A DNA stretch of 64,000 bases from positions 446,263,292 to 446,327,291 of the forward strand of contig CM022297.1 in the NCBI GenBank assembly GCA_011799875.1, written 5' to 3'. Within the stretch, counting starts at the first letter, position 1; each line of letters opens with the position of its first letter. Below, piece after piece: positions 21,797-33,849 of the stretch. The position numbers and the translations under genes are program-made. This DNA comes from Thinopyrum elongatum. Taxonomy: Eukaryota > Streptophyta > Magnoliopsida > Poales > Poaceae. Below the pieces are notes generated by a model. It did not search any database and was not told where the DNA came from. It was given only the letters and a program-made list of their open reading frames with translations.

Positions 21797-22840
21797 TCTT
21801 CTACAAGCATGGCAGTACGAGGCCCAGCCAAAAGGTTGCAGGCTGGCATAAAGTACAACATCGATGCCATCAAACCAAATGGTGAACCGCTTGAACCTAA
21901 GAAGAATGTGGACAAGTTTACTCATCAATGCGGAGTTATTGTTAGGGACCAAATCCCAATCTCCGTTCAAGAATGGAATAAGCTAGGAAAGAGAGATGAA
22001 GGAGTTAGTTTTGTCTCCGGAAGAGCAAAAGATCTTCTTTGGGAATCGCTCATGTCACATTTCACCCTACCAGATCATTTTACAAATGCAGAACGGGAGA
22101 AAGTCAGGAAGAGTGCTCTTAAGAAGATGGCGATTGCATTCTGCAACCACAAGAAAAGAGTATGGAACAAGTACGAAGCAGACGGAAAGAAGACTCCAGC
22201 ATTCAAGGGAGCACTCGAGAAGGCACTCGAGAAGGCAAGAGATCACTGGGACTCTTTCGTGAAGTTCAAGGAATCAGAAGCAGCTCAAGAATGGTCCAGA
22301 ATAAACAAGATTAATGCTGCAAAAAAGAAGTGGCACCATACTCTGGGGCCAGGTGGCTACCAGGTAGCCCAGCCTAAGTGGGATCTAGCTGAGGAACAGA
22401 TGATTGCTGAAGGGGTCACTCCAGTTACATTGACTTGGCCCAATAGGTGCAGGACTTGGTTTTATGCGCATGGGGGGAAGTTGGACCCAAACACAGGGCT
22501 GGTTATGGAGAAGGCAAGTCTTAAAGAAGCCTCCGACGCTTTACTTGTTGCAATACAAAAGGCTCGAACGGGGGCGTTCAAGCCCGAGAGAGAGAACGAC
22601 GAGCTTACGCGCGCCCTGAAGAATCCTGAACACCCAGGACGAACATGAGGCAAAGGCGCTGTTCCGTGGTTTGAGGGGTTTGCGGATTGGAACGCCACTT
22701 ACAGAAGCCGTGCGAGAAAGAAGCAGCAGGAGGAGGAGCAGAGCAAGGAGGAAGCAGTCCGCCTTCAACTGGTAGAATCAAAGCATGCGAAGTTGGAACG
22801 CGCTTTCATGCGGCAGCAGAAGGAAGAAGCAGTCAGCCTT
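21797..22840 (+). pseudogene. CACTA second gene (En/Spm Ptta-like), first part, cut by element W
   Basis: Open from about 21809 to 22648 with the features of the plant En/Spm transposase-associated family (PF03004-like): KYNIDAIKPNGEP, VRDQIPISVQEW, LLWESLMSHFTLP, WPNRCRTWFYAHGG, KNPEHPGR. A frame change after 22648 continues with WFEGFADWNATYRSR and a Glu/Lys-rich helix (to 22840) that stops at element W. The remainder resumes at 33009. In complete elements this protein acts with TNP2 in binding the subterminal repeats. Confidence 0.75.
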
Positions 22841-24347
22841 TGATACGTCCATTTTGCATCATGCTTTTATATCAATATTTATTGCATTATGGGCTGTTAT
22901 TACACATTATGGCACAATACTTATGCCTTTTCTCTCTTATTTTACAAGGTTTACATGAAGAGGGAGAATGCTGGCAGCTAGAATTCTGGGCTGGAAAAGG
23001 AGCAAATATTAGAGACCTATTCCGCACAACTCCAAAAGTCCTGAAACTTCACGGAGAGTCATTTTGGATTTAATAAAAAATATTGGGCGAAGAAAGTACC
23101 AGAGGGGGGCCACCTGCCATCCCCAAGGGTGGAGGGCGCGCCCCCCGTCCTTGTGCGCCACCTGGCAGGCCCCCGACACCCATCTTCTGCTATATGGTGT
23201 GTTTTGGCCTGAAAATAAAATAAGAAGGAAGCTTTCGGGACGAAGCGCCGCCGTCTCGAGGCGGAACCTGGGCAGAACCAATCTAGGGCTCCGGCGGAGC
23301 TGTTCTGCCGGGGAAACATCCCTCCGGGAGGGGGAAATCATCGCCATCGTCATCACCATCGATCCTCTCATCGAGAGGGGGTCAATCTCCATCAACATCT
23401 TCATCAGCACCATCTCCTCTCAAACCCTAGTTCATCTCTTGTATCCAATCTTTGTCTCAAAACCTCAGATTGGTACCTATGGGTTGCTACTAGTGTTGAT
23501 TACTCCTTGTAGTTGATGTTAGTTGGTTTATTCGGTGGAAGATCATTTGTTCAGATCCTTAATGATAATTAATACTACTCCTATTATGAACATGAATATG
23601 CTTTGTGAGTAGTTACGTTTGTTCCTGAGGACATGGGAGAAGTCTTGTTATAAGTAATCATGTGAATTTGGTATTCGTTCGATATTTTGATAAGATGTAC
23701 GTTGTCTTTCCTCTAGTGGTGTTATGTGAACGTCGACTACATGACACTTCACCATGATTTGGGCCTAGGGGAAGGCATTGGGAAGTAATAAGTAGATGAT
23801 GGGTTGCTAGAGTGACAGAAGCTTAAACCCTAGTTTATGCGTTGCTTCGTAAGGGGCTGATTTGGATCCATATGTTTCATGCTATGGTTAGGTTTACCTT
23901 AATTCTTCTTTCGTAGTTGCGGATGCTTGCGAGAGGGGTTAATCATATGTGGGAGGCTTTTCCAAGGAAGGGCAGCACCCAAGCACCGGTCCACCCACAT
24001 ATCAAATTATCAATGTAACGAACGTGAATCATATGAGCATGATGAAAACTAACTTGACAACAATTCCCATGTGTCCTCGGGAGTGCTTTGCTTTATATAA
24101 GAGTTCATCCAGGCTTGTCCTTTGTTACAAAAAGGATTGGGCCACCTTGCTGCACCTTGTTTACTTTTTTTACTTATTACCCGTTACGAATTATCTTATC
24201 ACACAACTATCTGTTACCGATAATTTTAGTGCTTGCAGAGAATACCTTGCTGAAAACCGCTTGTCATTTCCTTCTGCTCCTCGTTGGGTTCGACACTCTT
24301 ACTTATCGAAAGGACTACGATAGATACCCTATACTTGTGGGTCATCA
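22841..24347 (+). repeat. 5' LTR of element W (1507 bp)
   Basis: Begins TGATACGTCCATTTTGC and ends TGTGGGTCATCA. It lies inside the second CACTA gene. It lacks about 20 bp (near 23135) that the 3' LTR has. Confidence 0.92.
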
Positions 24348-24358
24348 AGACTCTTTTC

Positions 24359-24375
24359 TGGCACCATTGCCGGGG
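24359..24375 (+). promoter_or_regulatory. Primer binding site of element W (tRNA-Asp type)
   Basis: TGGCACCATTGCCGGGG lies 11 nt after the LTR. It matches the site in element C except at one base and is complementary, with two mismatches, to the 3' end of tRNA-Asp. Confidence 0.7.
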
Positions 24376-24453
24376 AGTGAAGCGCCTTTGGTAAGTGGAA
24401 TTTAGTAAGGAAACATTTATATAGTGTGCTGAAATTTACTGTCACTTGTTACT

Positions 24454-25480
24454 ATGGAAAATAATCCTTTGAGGGGCTTGTTCGGGCTATCTTCACCTTG
24501 AACGGAAGAGCAAAGAGTTGCTCCTCAACCTACTGCACCTACTGAAAATATTTATTATAAAATTCCTTCGGGTATGATAGAGAAACTGCTAGCTCATCCT
24601 TACACAGGAGATGGAACATTACATCCTGATATGCATCTAATCTATGTGGATGAAGTTTGTGGATTATTTAAGCTTGCAGGTTTGCCCGAGGATGAAGTCA
24701 AGAATAAGGTCTTCCCTTTATCTTTGAAGTAGAAGGCATTGACATGGTATAGGCTATGTGATGATATTGGATCATGGAACTACAACCGATTGAAATTGGA
24801 ATTTCATCAGAAGTTTTATCCTATGCATGTGGTTCATCATGATCGGAATTATATATATAATTTTTGGCCTCGTGAAGGAGAAAGTATCGCTCAAGCTTGG
24901 GGGAGGCTTAAGTCAATGTTATATTCATGCCCCAATCATGGGCTCTCAAGAGAAATTATTATTAAAAAAAATTATGCTCGGCTTTCTCATAATGATCGAT
25001 CCATGCTCGATACTTCTTGTACTGGTTCTTATATGAAGAAGGATATTGAATTCCAATGGGATTTATTGGAAAGAATTAAACGCAACTCTGAAGATTGGGA
25101 CCTCGACGAAGGTAAGGAGTCAGGTATAGACCTTAAGTTTGATTGTGTTAAATTTTTTATGGATACCGATGCTTTTCATGATTTTAGCACTAAATATGGA
25201 CTTGACTCTGAGATAGTAGCTTCTTTCTGTGAATCTTTTGCTACTCATGTTGATCTCCCTAAGGAGAAGTGGTTTAAATATCATCCTCACATTGAAGTTA
25301 GAGTAGTTGAACCTATTAAAGTTGAAAAAAAAACTATTACTTATAATGTTGATCCTATTGTTCCTATTGCTTATATTGAGAAACCACCTTTTCCTGTTAG
25401 AATAAAGGATCATGCTAAAGCTTCAACTGTGGTTCGTAAGAGTTATACTAGAACACCTACACCCCCTGAGCAAATTAAGT
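24454..25480 (+). pseudogene. Element W gag
   Basis: A start at 24454 opens a frame with TGA at 24499-24501 and TAG at 24730-24732, then open from 24739 on. The core has the retrotransposon gag pattern (ALTWYRLCDDIGSW, LKLEFHQKFYP, FWPREGESIAQAWGRLK, about 24740-24920). No CCHC knuckle is seen, as I recall is common in this lineage. Near 25475-25490 the coding frame shifts to that of the protease. It would form the particle shell if intact. Confidence 0.8.
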
Positions 25481-25489
25481 TGAACCTAG

Positions 25490-28400
25490 TATTGCTATGG
25501 TTAAAGATCTCTTGGTTGATAATATTGATGGGCATGTTATTTATTTCTATGATGAAGCTGCTAGAATTGCTAAACCTGATAGTAAAGATAAACATAGACT
25601 CGTTGTTGGCATGCCTGTTGTTTTCGTTAAAATAGGAGATCATTGTTATCATGGCTTATGTGATGTGGGTGCTAGTGTGAGTGCAATTCCTTTTTCCTTA
25701 TATAAAGAAATTATGAATGATATTGCACCTGCTGAGATAGAAGATATTGATGTTACTATTAAGCTTGCCAATAGAGATACTATATCACCAATTGTGAGTG
25801 TTAGAGATGTTGAAGTCTTGTGCGGAAAGATAAAATATCCTGCTGATTTTCTTGTTCTTGCTTCCCCACAAGATGACTTTTGTCCCATCATATTTGGTAG
25901 ACCCTTCTTGAATACTGTTAATTCTAAGATAGATTGCGAGAAAGATATTGTTACTGTTGGTTTAGGGGATATGTCTCATGATTTTAATTTCTCTAAATTT
26001 CGTAGACAACCCCATGATAAAGAATTGCCTAGTAAGGATGAAATTATTAGTCTTGCTTCTATTGCCGTGCCTCCTACTGATCCTTTAGAACAATATTTGC
26101 TAGACCATGAAAATGATTTGTCTATGAATGAAAGAAGGGAAATAGACGAGATATTCTTTAATCAAGGGCCTATTTTGAAACACAATTTGCCTGTTGAAAT
26201 CCTTGGGGATCCTCCTCCACCTAAGGGTGATCCCGTGTTTGAGCATAAACAATTACCTGATACCTTGAAATATGATTATCTCGACGAAAAGAAGATATAT
26301 CCTGTTATTATTAGTGCTAACCTTTCAGAGCATGAAGAAAAGAAATTATTGAAAACTCTAAGGAAGCACCGAGCCACTATTGGATATACTCTTGATGATC
26401 TTAAGGGCATTAGTCCCACTCTATGTCAGCACAAAATTAATTTGGAGAAAGATGCTAAACCAGTTGTTGATCACCAACGACGGTTAAATCCTAAGATGAA
26501 AGAAGTGGTAAGAAATGAAATACTAAAGCTTCTGGAAGCAGGTATAATTTATCCTATTGCTGATAGTCAGTGGGTAAGTCCTGTTCATTGTGTCCCTAAG
26601 AAGGGAGGTATTACTGTTGTTCCTAATGATAAGAATGAATTGATTTCATAAAGAATTGTCACAGGTTATAGAATGGTAATTGATTTTCGCAAATTAAATA
26701 AAGCTACTAGAAAAGATCATTACCCTCTACCTTTTATTGATCAAATGCTAGAAAGATTATCCAAGCATACACATTTTTGCTTTCTAGATGGTTATTCTGG
26801 TTTTTCTCAAATACCTGTGTCAAAGGATGATTAGGAAAATACCACTTTTACTTGCCCTTTTGGTACCTTTGCTTATAGACATATGCCTTTTGGTTTATGC
26901 AATGCACCTGCTACCTTTCAAAGATGGATGACTGCTATATTCTCTGATTTTTGTGAAAAGATTGTTGAGGTTTTCATGGATGATTTCTCCATTTACGGAA
27001 CTTCTTTTGATGATTGCTTAAGCAACCTTGATCGAGTTTTGTAGAGATGTGAAGAAACTAATCTTGTCTTGAATTGGGAGAAGTGCCACTTTATGGTTAA
27101 TGAAGGTATTGTCTTGGGGCATAAAATTTCTGAAAGAGGTATTGAAGTTGACAAAGCTAAAGTAGATGCTATTGAAAAGATGCCGTGTCCTAAAGATATC
27201 AAAGGTATAAGAAGTTTCCTTGGCCATGCTAGTTTCTATAGGAGGTTTATTAAAGACTTCTCTAAAATTTCTAGGCCTCTCACTAATCTCTTGAAAAAAG
27301 ATGTTCCTTTTGTTCTTGATGATGATTGTGTAGAAGCATTTGAAATGCTTAAGAAAGCCTTGATTTCTGCACCTATTGTTCAGCCACCTGATTGGAATTT
27401 ACCCTTTGAAATTATGTGTGATGCTAGTGATTATGCTGTTGGTGCTGTTCTAGGACAAAGAGTTGATAAGAAATTAAATGTTATTCATTATGCTAGTAAA
27501 ACTCTAGACAGTGCCCAGAGGAATTATGCTACTACTGAAAAAGAATTTTTAGCAGTTGTCTTTGCTTGTGATAAGTTCAGATCCTATATTGTTGATTCCA
27601 AAGTAACTGTTCACACTGATCATGCTGCTATTAAATGTCTTATGAAAAAGAAAGATGCTAAACCTAGACTTATTAGATGGGTTCTCTTGCTACAAGAATT
27701 TGATTTGCATATTATTGATAGAAAGGGAGCTGAGAACCCCGTTGCAGACAACTTGTCTAGGTTAGAAAATGTTCTTGATGACCCACTGCCTATTGATGAT
27801 AGCTTTCCTGATGAACAATTAGCTGTCATAAATGCTGCTCGTAATACTCCATGGTATGCTGATTATGCTAATTACATTGTTGCTAAATTTATAACACCAA
27901 GTTTCACATACCAGCAAAAGAAAAAGTTTTTCTATGATTTAATACATTACTTTTGGGATGACCCACACCTTTATAAAGAAGGAGTAGATGGTGTTATTAG
28001 ACATTGTGTACCTGAGCATGAACAGGAAAAGATCCTATGCAAGTGCCACTCCGAGTCTTACGGAGGACACCATGCTGGAGATAGAACTGCACATAAGGTA
28101 TTGCAATCTGGTTTTTATTGGCCTACTCTCTTCAAGGATGCTCGTAAGTTTGTCTTGTCTTGTGATGAATGCCAGAGAATTGGTAATATTAGTAGACGTC
28201 AGGAAATGCCTATGAATTATTCACTTGTTATTGAACCATTCGATGTTTGGGGCTTTGATTATATGGGACCTTTTCCTTCCTCTAATGGGTATACACATAT
28301 TTTAGTTGCTATTGATTACGTTACTAATTGGGTAGAAGCTATTCCAACTAGTAGTGCTGATCATAACACTTCTATTAAGATGCTTAAAGAAGTTATTTTT

Positions 28401-29189
28401 CTGAGGTTTGGAGTCCCTAGATATTTGATGACTGATTGTGGTTCACATTTTATTCATGGTGCTTTCCGTAAATTGCTTGCTAAGTATGATGTTAACCATA
28501 GAATTGCATCTCCATATCATCCTCAGTCTAGTGGTCAAGTAGAATTGAGCAATAGAGAGATTAAATTGATTTTGCAAAAGACTGTTAATAGATCTAGAAA
28601 GAATTGGTCTAAGAAACTTGATGATGCATTATGGGCTTATAGAACTGCTTATAAAAACCCTATGGGTATGTCTCCGTATAAAATGGTTTATGGAAATGCA
28701 TGTCACTTACCTCTTGAACTAGAACATAAGGCATATTGGGCTATTAAAGAGCTCAACTATGATTTCAAACTTGCCGGTGAGAAGTGGTTATTTGACATAA
28801 GCTCACTTGATGAATGGAGAACCCAAGCCTATGAGAATGCCAAGTTGTTTAAAGAAAAAGTTAAAAGATGGCATGACAAAAGGATACAAAAGCGTGAGTT
28901 TAATGTAGGTGATCATGTTTTGCTATACAACTCTTGTTTAAGATTTTTTGCAGGAAAGCTTCTCTCTAAATGGGAAGGTCCTTACATTATCGAGGAGGTC
29001 TCTCGTTCCGGTGCCATCAAAATCAACAACGCCAAAGGCACAAATCCGAAGGTGGTAAACGGTCAAAGAATCAAACATTATATCTCAGGTACTCCCATAA
29101 ATGCTGAGACCAATATTATTGACACCGTAACACCGGAGGAGTACATAAGGGACACTTTTCAGAACGTTTCAGACTCCGAAAAGGAATAG
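25490..29189 (+). pseudogene. Element W pol: protease, reverse transcriptase, RNase H, integrase
   Basis: One frame runs from about 25490 to 29189 with only three stops: TAA 26649-26651, TAG 26832-26834 and TAG 27042-27044, all inside reverse transcriptase. Domains: protease (CDVGASVSAIPF, about 25663; FGRPF, about 25893), RT (VIDFRKLN, about 26680; FMDD box, about 26976), RNase H ([14 protein letters not shown], about 27415), zinc-binding integrase start (H, H, C, C about 28063-28175), integrase core (DYMG 28258, TDCGSHF 28432, QVELSNRE 28540) and a C-terminal module (about 28970). From 27069 onward the frame is open for 706 codons. Each stop sits where a Gln codon is plausible, so each needs only one C-to-T change. 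Confidence 0.88.
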
Positions 29190-29515
29190 GTATGTGGTAC
29201 GGTAAGTAAACCGACTCCAAAACGCTTTCAATGATAATTTTTCTCCATTTTGGAATATTTAAAAAATTAGGAAAATTAAAAGTAGTCCGAAAGAGACACG
29301 AGGCGACCACAAGGGTGGAGGGCGGCCCTACCCCCCTGGGCGCGCCCCCCGACCTTGTGGCCACCTCGTGTGCCCTCCGGACTCCATTTTCTCGCACAAT
29401 ACTTCTTTTGTTCGGTAAAAATTCATTATATAATCTCCCGAAGGTTTTGACCACCGTACCACAACAAACCTCCTGTTTTTGTTTTGAGCTATCTCTGCAG
29501 CAGATTTAGAGCAAG

Positions 29516-29929
29516 ATGTCGTCCCAGGATTCGGAGGGAGAGAGCTTTGTAGCTGATTATATTGCAGACCCCAAGGTCTATGGGGACTTGGAGCATTATG
29601 GTTGGACCACGGAGGAAGAAGAAGATTATGATCCAATGGGAAAGGAAGAGACAAGTTCCGATGAAGAGGAAGTCCCACTACCCCAACCTGGGGACATGCA
29701 TGTGGAGTTCAAAAAGTCAAGTCTCCCAAACAAACCAAAGATCGAGTTTATTCCCTTTAGTCTTTTGCAGGAGAACAAGCAAGAATTATGCAGAAGGATA
29801 TTAACACTGGAACAGGAGATCAGTGAGCTGAAGGAGGAAAATTCCATCCTCAAGCATAAGCTGAGGAAAAAGGGCAAGCCTACTTCATCAACAACTCCAT
29901 CATCACCAACTCCGAAGAAAGAGACATAA
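29516..29929 (+). CDS. Element W extra 3' ORF: acidic coiled-coil protein, 137 aa
   Basis: An intact ORF begins 327 bp after the pol stop. It has an acidic first half (WTTEEEEDYD, SSDEEEVP) and a predicted coiled coil near residues 90-118, with leucines and isoleucines at heptad spacing in the stretch LCRRILTLEQEISELKEE and beyond. The tail is Lys then Ser/Thr/Pro rich. Athila-type elements often carry an ORF here, in some cases called env-like, but this protein has no signal peptide or membrane segment. It is intact although gag and pol are broken. Function unknown. Confidence 0.55.
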   Translation: MSSQDSEGESFVADYIADPKVYGDLEHYGWTTEEEEDYDPMGKEETSSDEEEVPLPQPGDMHVEFKKSSLPNKPKIEFIPFSLLQENKQELCRRILTLEQEISELKEENSILKHKLRKKGKPTSSTTPSSPTPKKET

Positions 29930-31468
29930 ATACATGGGTATGGGCACTCCCCTTGGCAACTGCCAAGCTTGGGGGAGGTGCCCCGGTATCGTATCATACC
30001 ATCACACCTTTACCTTTATCGTTTTCTTAGTTCGATCCTTTTGGTTATATCTTGATCGAGTAGAATAAAGTTTTAGTATGATCTAGCTTTGAGTTTTGTT
30101 TCGATCTCTATCTATGTAATCGAGTCCGTGAGTTATATAATAAAGAGTAGTTTTGAGTTGAGGTCTTTGTTATCCTGCTATGATCTTGAGGGAATAAAAT
30201 AATAAAAAGAAATAAAAAGATCATATATTGATCTTATGGAGAATAATGACTTCACATATAAAGAGTATGATGAATAAAATTTGTTGGGAGTTGACAAACA
30301 TAGTTTTGGTCATTGTTGCAATTAATAGGAAGTAATAAAGAAAGAGAGGCTTTACATATAAATATACTATCTTGGACATCTTTTGTAATTGTGAGCACTC
30401 GTTAAAATATGACATGCTAAAAAGTTGATGTTGGACAAGGAAGACAACATAATGGGTTATCTTTTCTTATATCCGAATAGAAGTTATATTGTCATGGATC
30501 CTCCAACATGTTGAGCTTGCCTTTCCCTCTCATGCTAGCCAAATTATTTGCACCAAGTAGAGATACTACTTGTGCTTCCAAACATCCCTAAACCCAGTTT
30601 TGCCATGAGAGTCCACCATACCTACCTATGGACTGAGTAAGATCCTTCAAGTAAGTTGTCATCGGTGCAAGCAATAAAAATTGCTCTCTAAATATGTATG
30701 ATCTATTAGTGTGAAGAAAATAAGCTTTATACGAACTTGTGATATGGAAGAAATAAAAGCGACAGACTGCATAATAAAGTTCTTTATCACAAGCGGCAAT
30801 ATAAAGTGACGTTCTTTTGCATTAAGATTTTGTGCATCCAACCATAAAAGCACATGACAACCTCTGCTTCCCTCTGCGAAGGGCCTATCTTTTACTTTTA
30901 TCTTCTACCCTTATACAAGAGTCATGGTGATCTTCACCTTTCCGTTTTACACTTTTTCCTTTTGGCAAGCACTATGTGTTGCAGAAAGATCCAGATATAT
31001 ATATCCACTCGTATGTAGGTTATCATAAAGTATTATTGTTGACATTACCCTTGAGGTAAAAGGTTGGGAGGCGAAACTATAAGCCCCTATCTTTCTCTGT
31101 GTCCGATGGATGCTTTGAACCCACAAGTATCGCGTGAGTGTTAGCAATTGTGAAAGACTAAATGATAGTTGAGTATGTGGACTTGCTGAAAAGCTCTTAT
31201 ATTGACTCTTTCCGATGTTATGATAAATTGCAATTGCTTCAATGACTGAGATCATAGTTTGTTAGTTTTGAATGAGGTTTTTGATTCATACTTTACCTTG
31301 TGAACAAATTGTTACTTTAGCATAAGAAATTATATGACAATATATGTTGTTGTTCTAAAGATGATCATGATGCCCTCATGTCCGTATTTTATTTTATCGA
31401 CACCTCTATCTCTATACATGTGGACATATTTTTTGATATCGGCTTTCGCTTGAGGACAAGTTAGGTCT
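29930..31468 (+). other. Non-coding region of element W before its 3' LTR
   Basis: AT-rich and without a convincing ORF. AAGCTTGGGGGAG at 29965-29977 is identical to the 13 bases that end just before the 3' LTR (31469-31481) and is followed by a short GC-rich stretch. No inserted element is seen. Confidence 0.55.
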
Positions 31469-31481
31469 AAGCTTGGGGGAG
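31469..31481 (+). promoter_or_regulatory. Polypurine tract of element W
   Basis: AAGCTTGGGGGAG ends one base before the TG of the 3' LTR (31483). An identical 13-mer occurs upstream at 29965-29977. Confidence 0.75.
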
Positions 31482-31482
31482 T

Positions 31483-33008
31483 TGATACGTCCATTTTGCA
31501 TCATGCTTTTATATCAATATTTATTGCATTATGGGATGTTATTACACATTATGGCACAATACTTATGCCTTTTCTCTCTTATTTTACAAGGTTTACATGA
31601 AGAGGGAGAATGCCGGCAGCTGGAATTCTGGGCTGGAAAAGGAGCAAATATTAGAGACCTATTCTGCACAACTCCAAAAGTCCTGAAACTTCACGGAGAG
31701 TCATTTTGAATTTAATAAAAAATATTGAGCGAAGAAAGTACCAGAGGGGGGCCACCTGCCATCCACAAGGGTGGAGGGCGCGCCCTACCCCCCTGGACGC
31801 GCCCCCCGTCCTTGTGGGCCACCTGGCAGGCCCCCGACGCCCATCTTCTGCTATATGATGTGTTTTGACTTGAAAAAAAAATAAGAAAGAAGCTTTCTGG
31901 ACGAAGCGCCGCTGCCTCGAGCCGGAACCTGGGCAGAACCAATCTAGGGCTCCGGCGGAGCTGTTCTGCCGGGGAAACATCCCTCCGGGAGGGGAAAATC
32001 ATCGCCATCGTCATCACCATCGATCCTCTCATCGAGAGGGGGTCAATCTCCATCAACATCTTCACCAGCACCATCTCCTCTCAAACCCTAGTTCATCTCT
32101 TGTATCCGATCTTTGTCTCAAAACCTCAGATTGGTACCTGTGGGTTGCTAGTAGTGTTGATTACTCCTTGTAGTTGATGTTAGTTGGTTTATTCGATGGA
32201 AGATCATTTGTTCAGATCCTTAATGATAATTAATACTACTCTGATTATGAACATGAATATGCTTTGTGAGTAGTTACGTTTGTTCCTGAGGACATGGGAG
32301 AAGTCTTGTTATAAGTAATAATGTGAATTTGGTATTCGTTCGATATTTTGGTAAGATGTATGTTGTCTTTCCTCTAGTGGTGTTATGTGAACGTCGACTA
32401 CATGACACTTCACCATGATTTGGGCCTAGGGGAAGGCATTGGGAAGTAATAAGTAGATGATGGGTTGCTAGAGTGACAGAAGTTTAAACCCTAGTTTATG
32501 CGTTGCTTCGTAAGGGGCTGATTTGGATCCATATGTTTCATGCTATGGTTAGGTTTACCTTAATTCTTCTTTCGTAGTTGCGGATGCTTGCGAGAGGGGT
32601 TAATCATAAGTGGGAGGCTTGTCCAAGTAAGGGCAGCACCCAAGCACCGGTCCACCCACATATCAAATTATCAAAGTAACGAACGTGAATCATATGAGCA
32701 TGATGAAAACTAACTTGAATACAATTCCCATGTGTCCTCGGGAGCGCTTTGCTTTATATAAGAGTTCGTCCAGGCTTGTCCTTTGCTACAAAAAGGATTG
32801 GGCCACCTTGCTGCACCTTGTTTACTTTTGTTACTTATTACCCGTTACGAATTATCTTATCACACAACTATCTGTTACCGATAATTTCAGTGCTTGCAGA
32901 GAATACCTTGCTGAAAACCGCTTGTCATTTCCTTCTGCTCCTCGTTGGGTTCGACACTCTTACTTAATCGAAAGGACTACGATAGATCCCCTATACTTGT
33001 GGTCATCA
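31483..33008 (+). repeat. 3' LTR of element W (1526 bp)
   Basis: Same ends as the 5' LTR. It is followed by GCCTT and then by the second part of the CACTA second gene. Confidence 0.92.
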
Positions 33009-33759
33009 GCCTTCTCCAAAGCGGAAGAGAGCACCAAGCAAGAAAGCCTCTCCTCCTGCCAAAAAGAAGTTGGCTTACGAGATGACTATCGAGGAAAACT
33101 ACGCCGAAGTGGCTGCCCAAGTACAGACCCATTTTGCACCGAAACCGCCCCCGCCACCAAAGGAGAAAATACCTGATGAAGTCATACAACACTTTATTGA
33201 TAATGCTCAACCGGCTGTGAAGAGGACGGACTCAGACTATGAGCGCTCTATTAAGAAGTCATATCATGCACAAAAAGATAAGGAGTCGAGCTCGAGCCAA
33301 GCAGGTAGTAGTAAATGCGGGAAAACTATTCCCCAGCTGGGAGAACAGGCAGTGCAATCGATCCCCCCGCTCATTGTACAATCACATGTGAGTACCGCCA
33401 ATCTGCCGGAAATAACCGACGCTCATAGACAGATGGCTAAAGAGGCCGGCGTCACTGTTTATCAACTCCTAGAGATCGAGCCTATCCCCGGGATTCAAGA
33501 TGACGAAGTAGCATGGAAATATGTATCCGGCCAACCTCTGGTCAAGCCTGAGGAGGTCCAGAATCTATCAATGAAAATGCGCAGATTGCATGACTGGTAC
33601 CTGAAAGAAATGAAGAACGGGCGAGAGGCCCTCATGGTGAAAGTCAAGGAAGAGCATTACTTCCATGGAAAAGATTTGTGGGGTGAGTTTCAAGAAATGT
33701 TTCAGTTATTTAATCAAAACGCACTCGACAAATCTCTCGTCAGTTGCTATTGTCTGTAA
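33009..33759 (+). pseudogene. CACTA second gene, middle part after element W
   Basis: After the GCCTT duplication a basic stretch (KRKRAPSKKASPPAKKK, about 33017-33070) resembling a nuclear localisation signal leads into an ORF open to 33759. It has a proline-rich segment (about 33145-33170), a Ser-rich linker and a conserved block around EAGVTVYQLLEIEP (about 33440). Joining across element W does not keep a single frame, so a frameshift or intron lies near the junction. This is the linker between the En/Spm-type N-terminal part and the Ulp1-like domain. Confidence 0.65.
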
Positions 33760-33849
33760 GTGATTTCTTTCTGTAATTTAAGTCTCTAGTTGTGCTCGTT
33801 CATTGCCTGTAATTATCCTCACTATATTCTTTTCTGTGGTATTATGCAG

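Larger units (their letters stand above)
22841..33008 (+). mobile_element. Element W: complete Athila-like gypsy retrotransposon (TSD GCCTT)
   Basis: A 10,168-bp element with LTRs 22841-24347 and 31483-33008, the 5-bp duplication GCCTT (22836-22840; 33009-33013), a tRNA-Asp-type primer site, gag, pol and an extra ORF downstream of pol. LTR-to-primer spacing, primer type, the FMDD catalytic box and the extra 3' ORF fit the Athila lineage; WHAM and Sabrina are Triticeae names to compare. The LTRs differ by a few percent by eye (roughly 3-4% in the first 480 bp, less later) plus a 20-bp indel. Stops in gag and pol make it non-coding for replication today. Confidence 0.92.
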
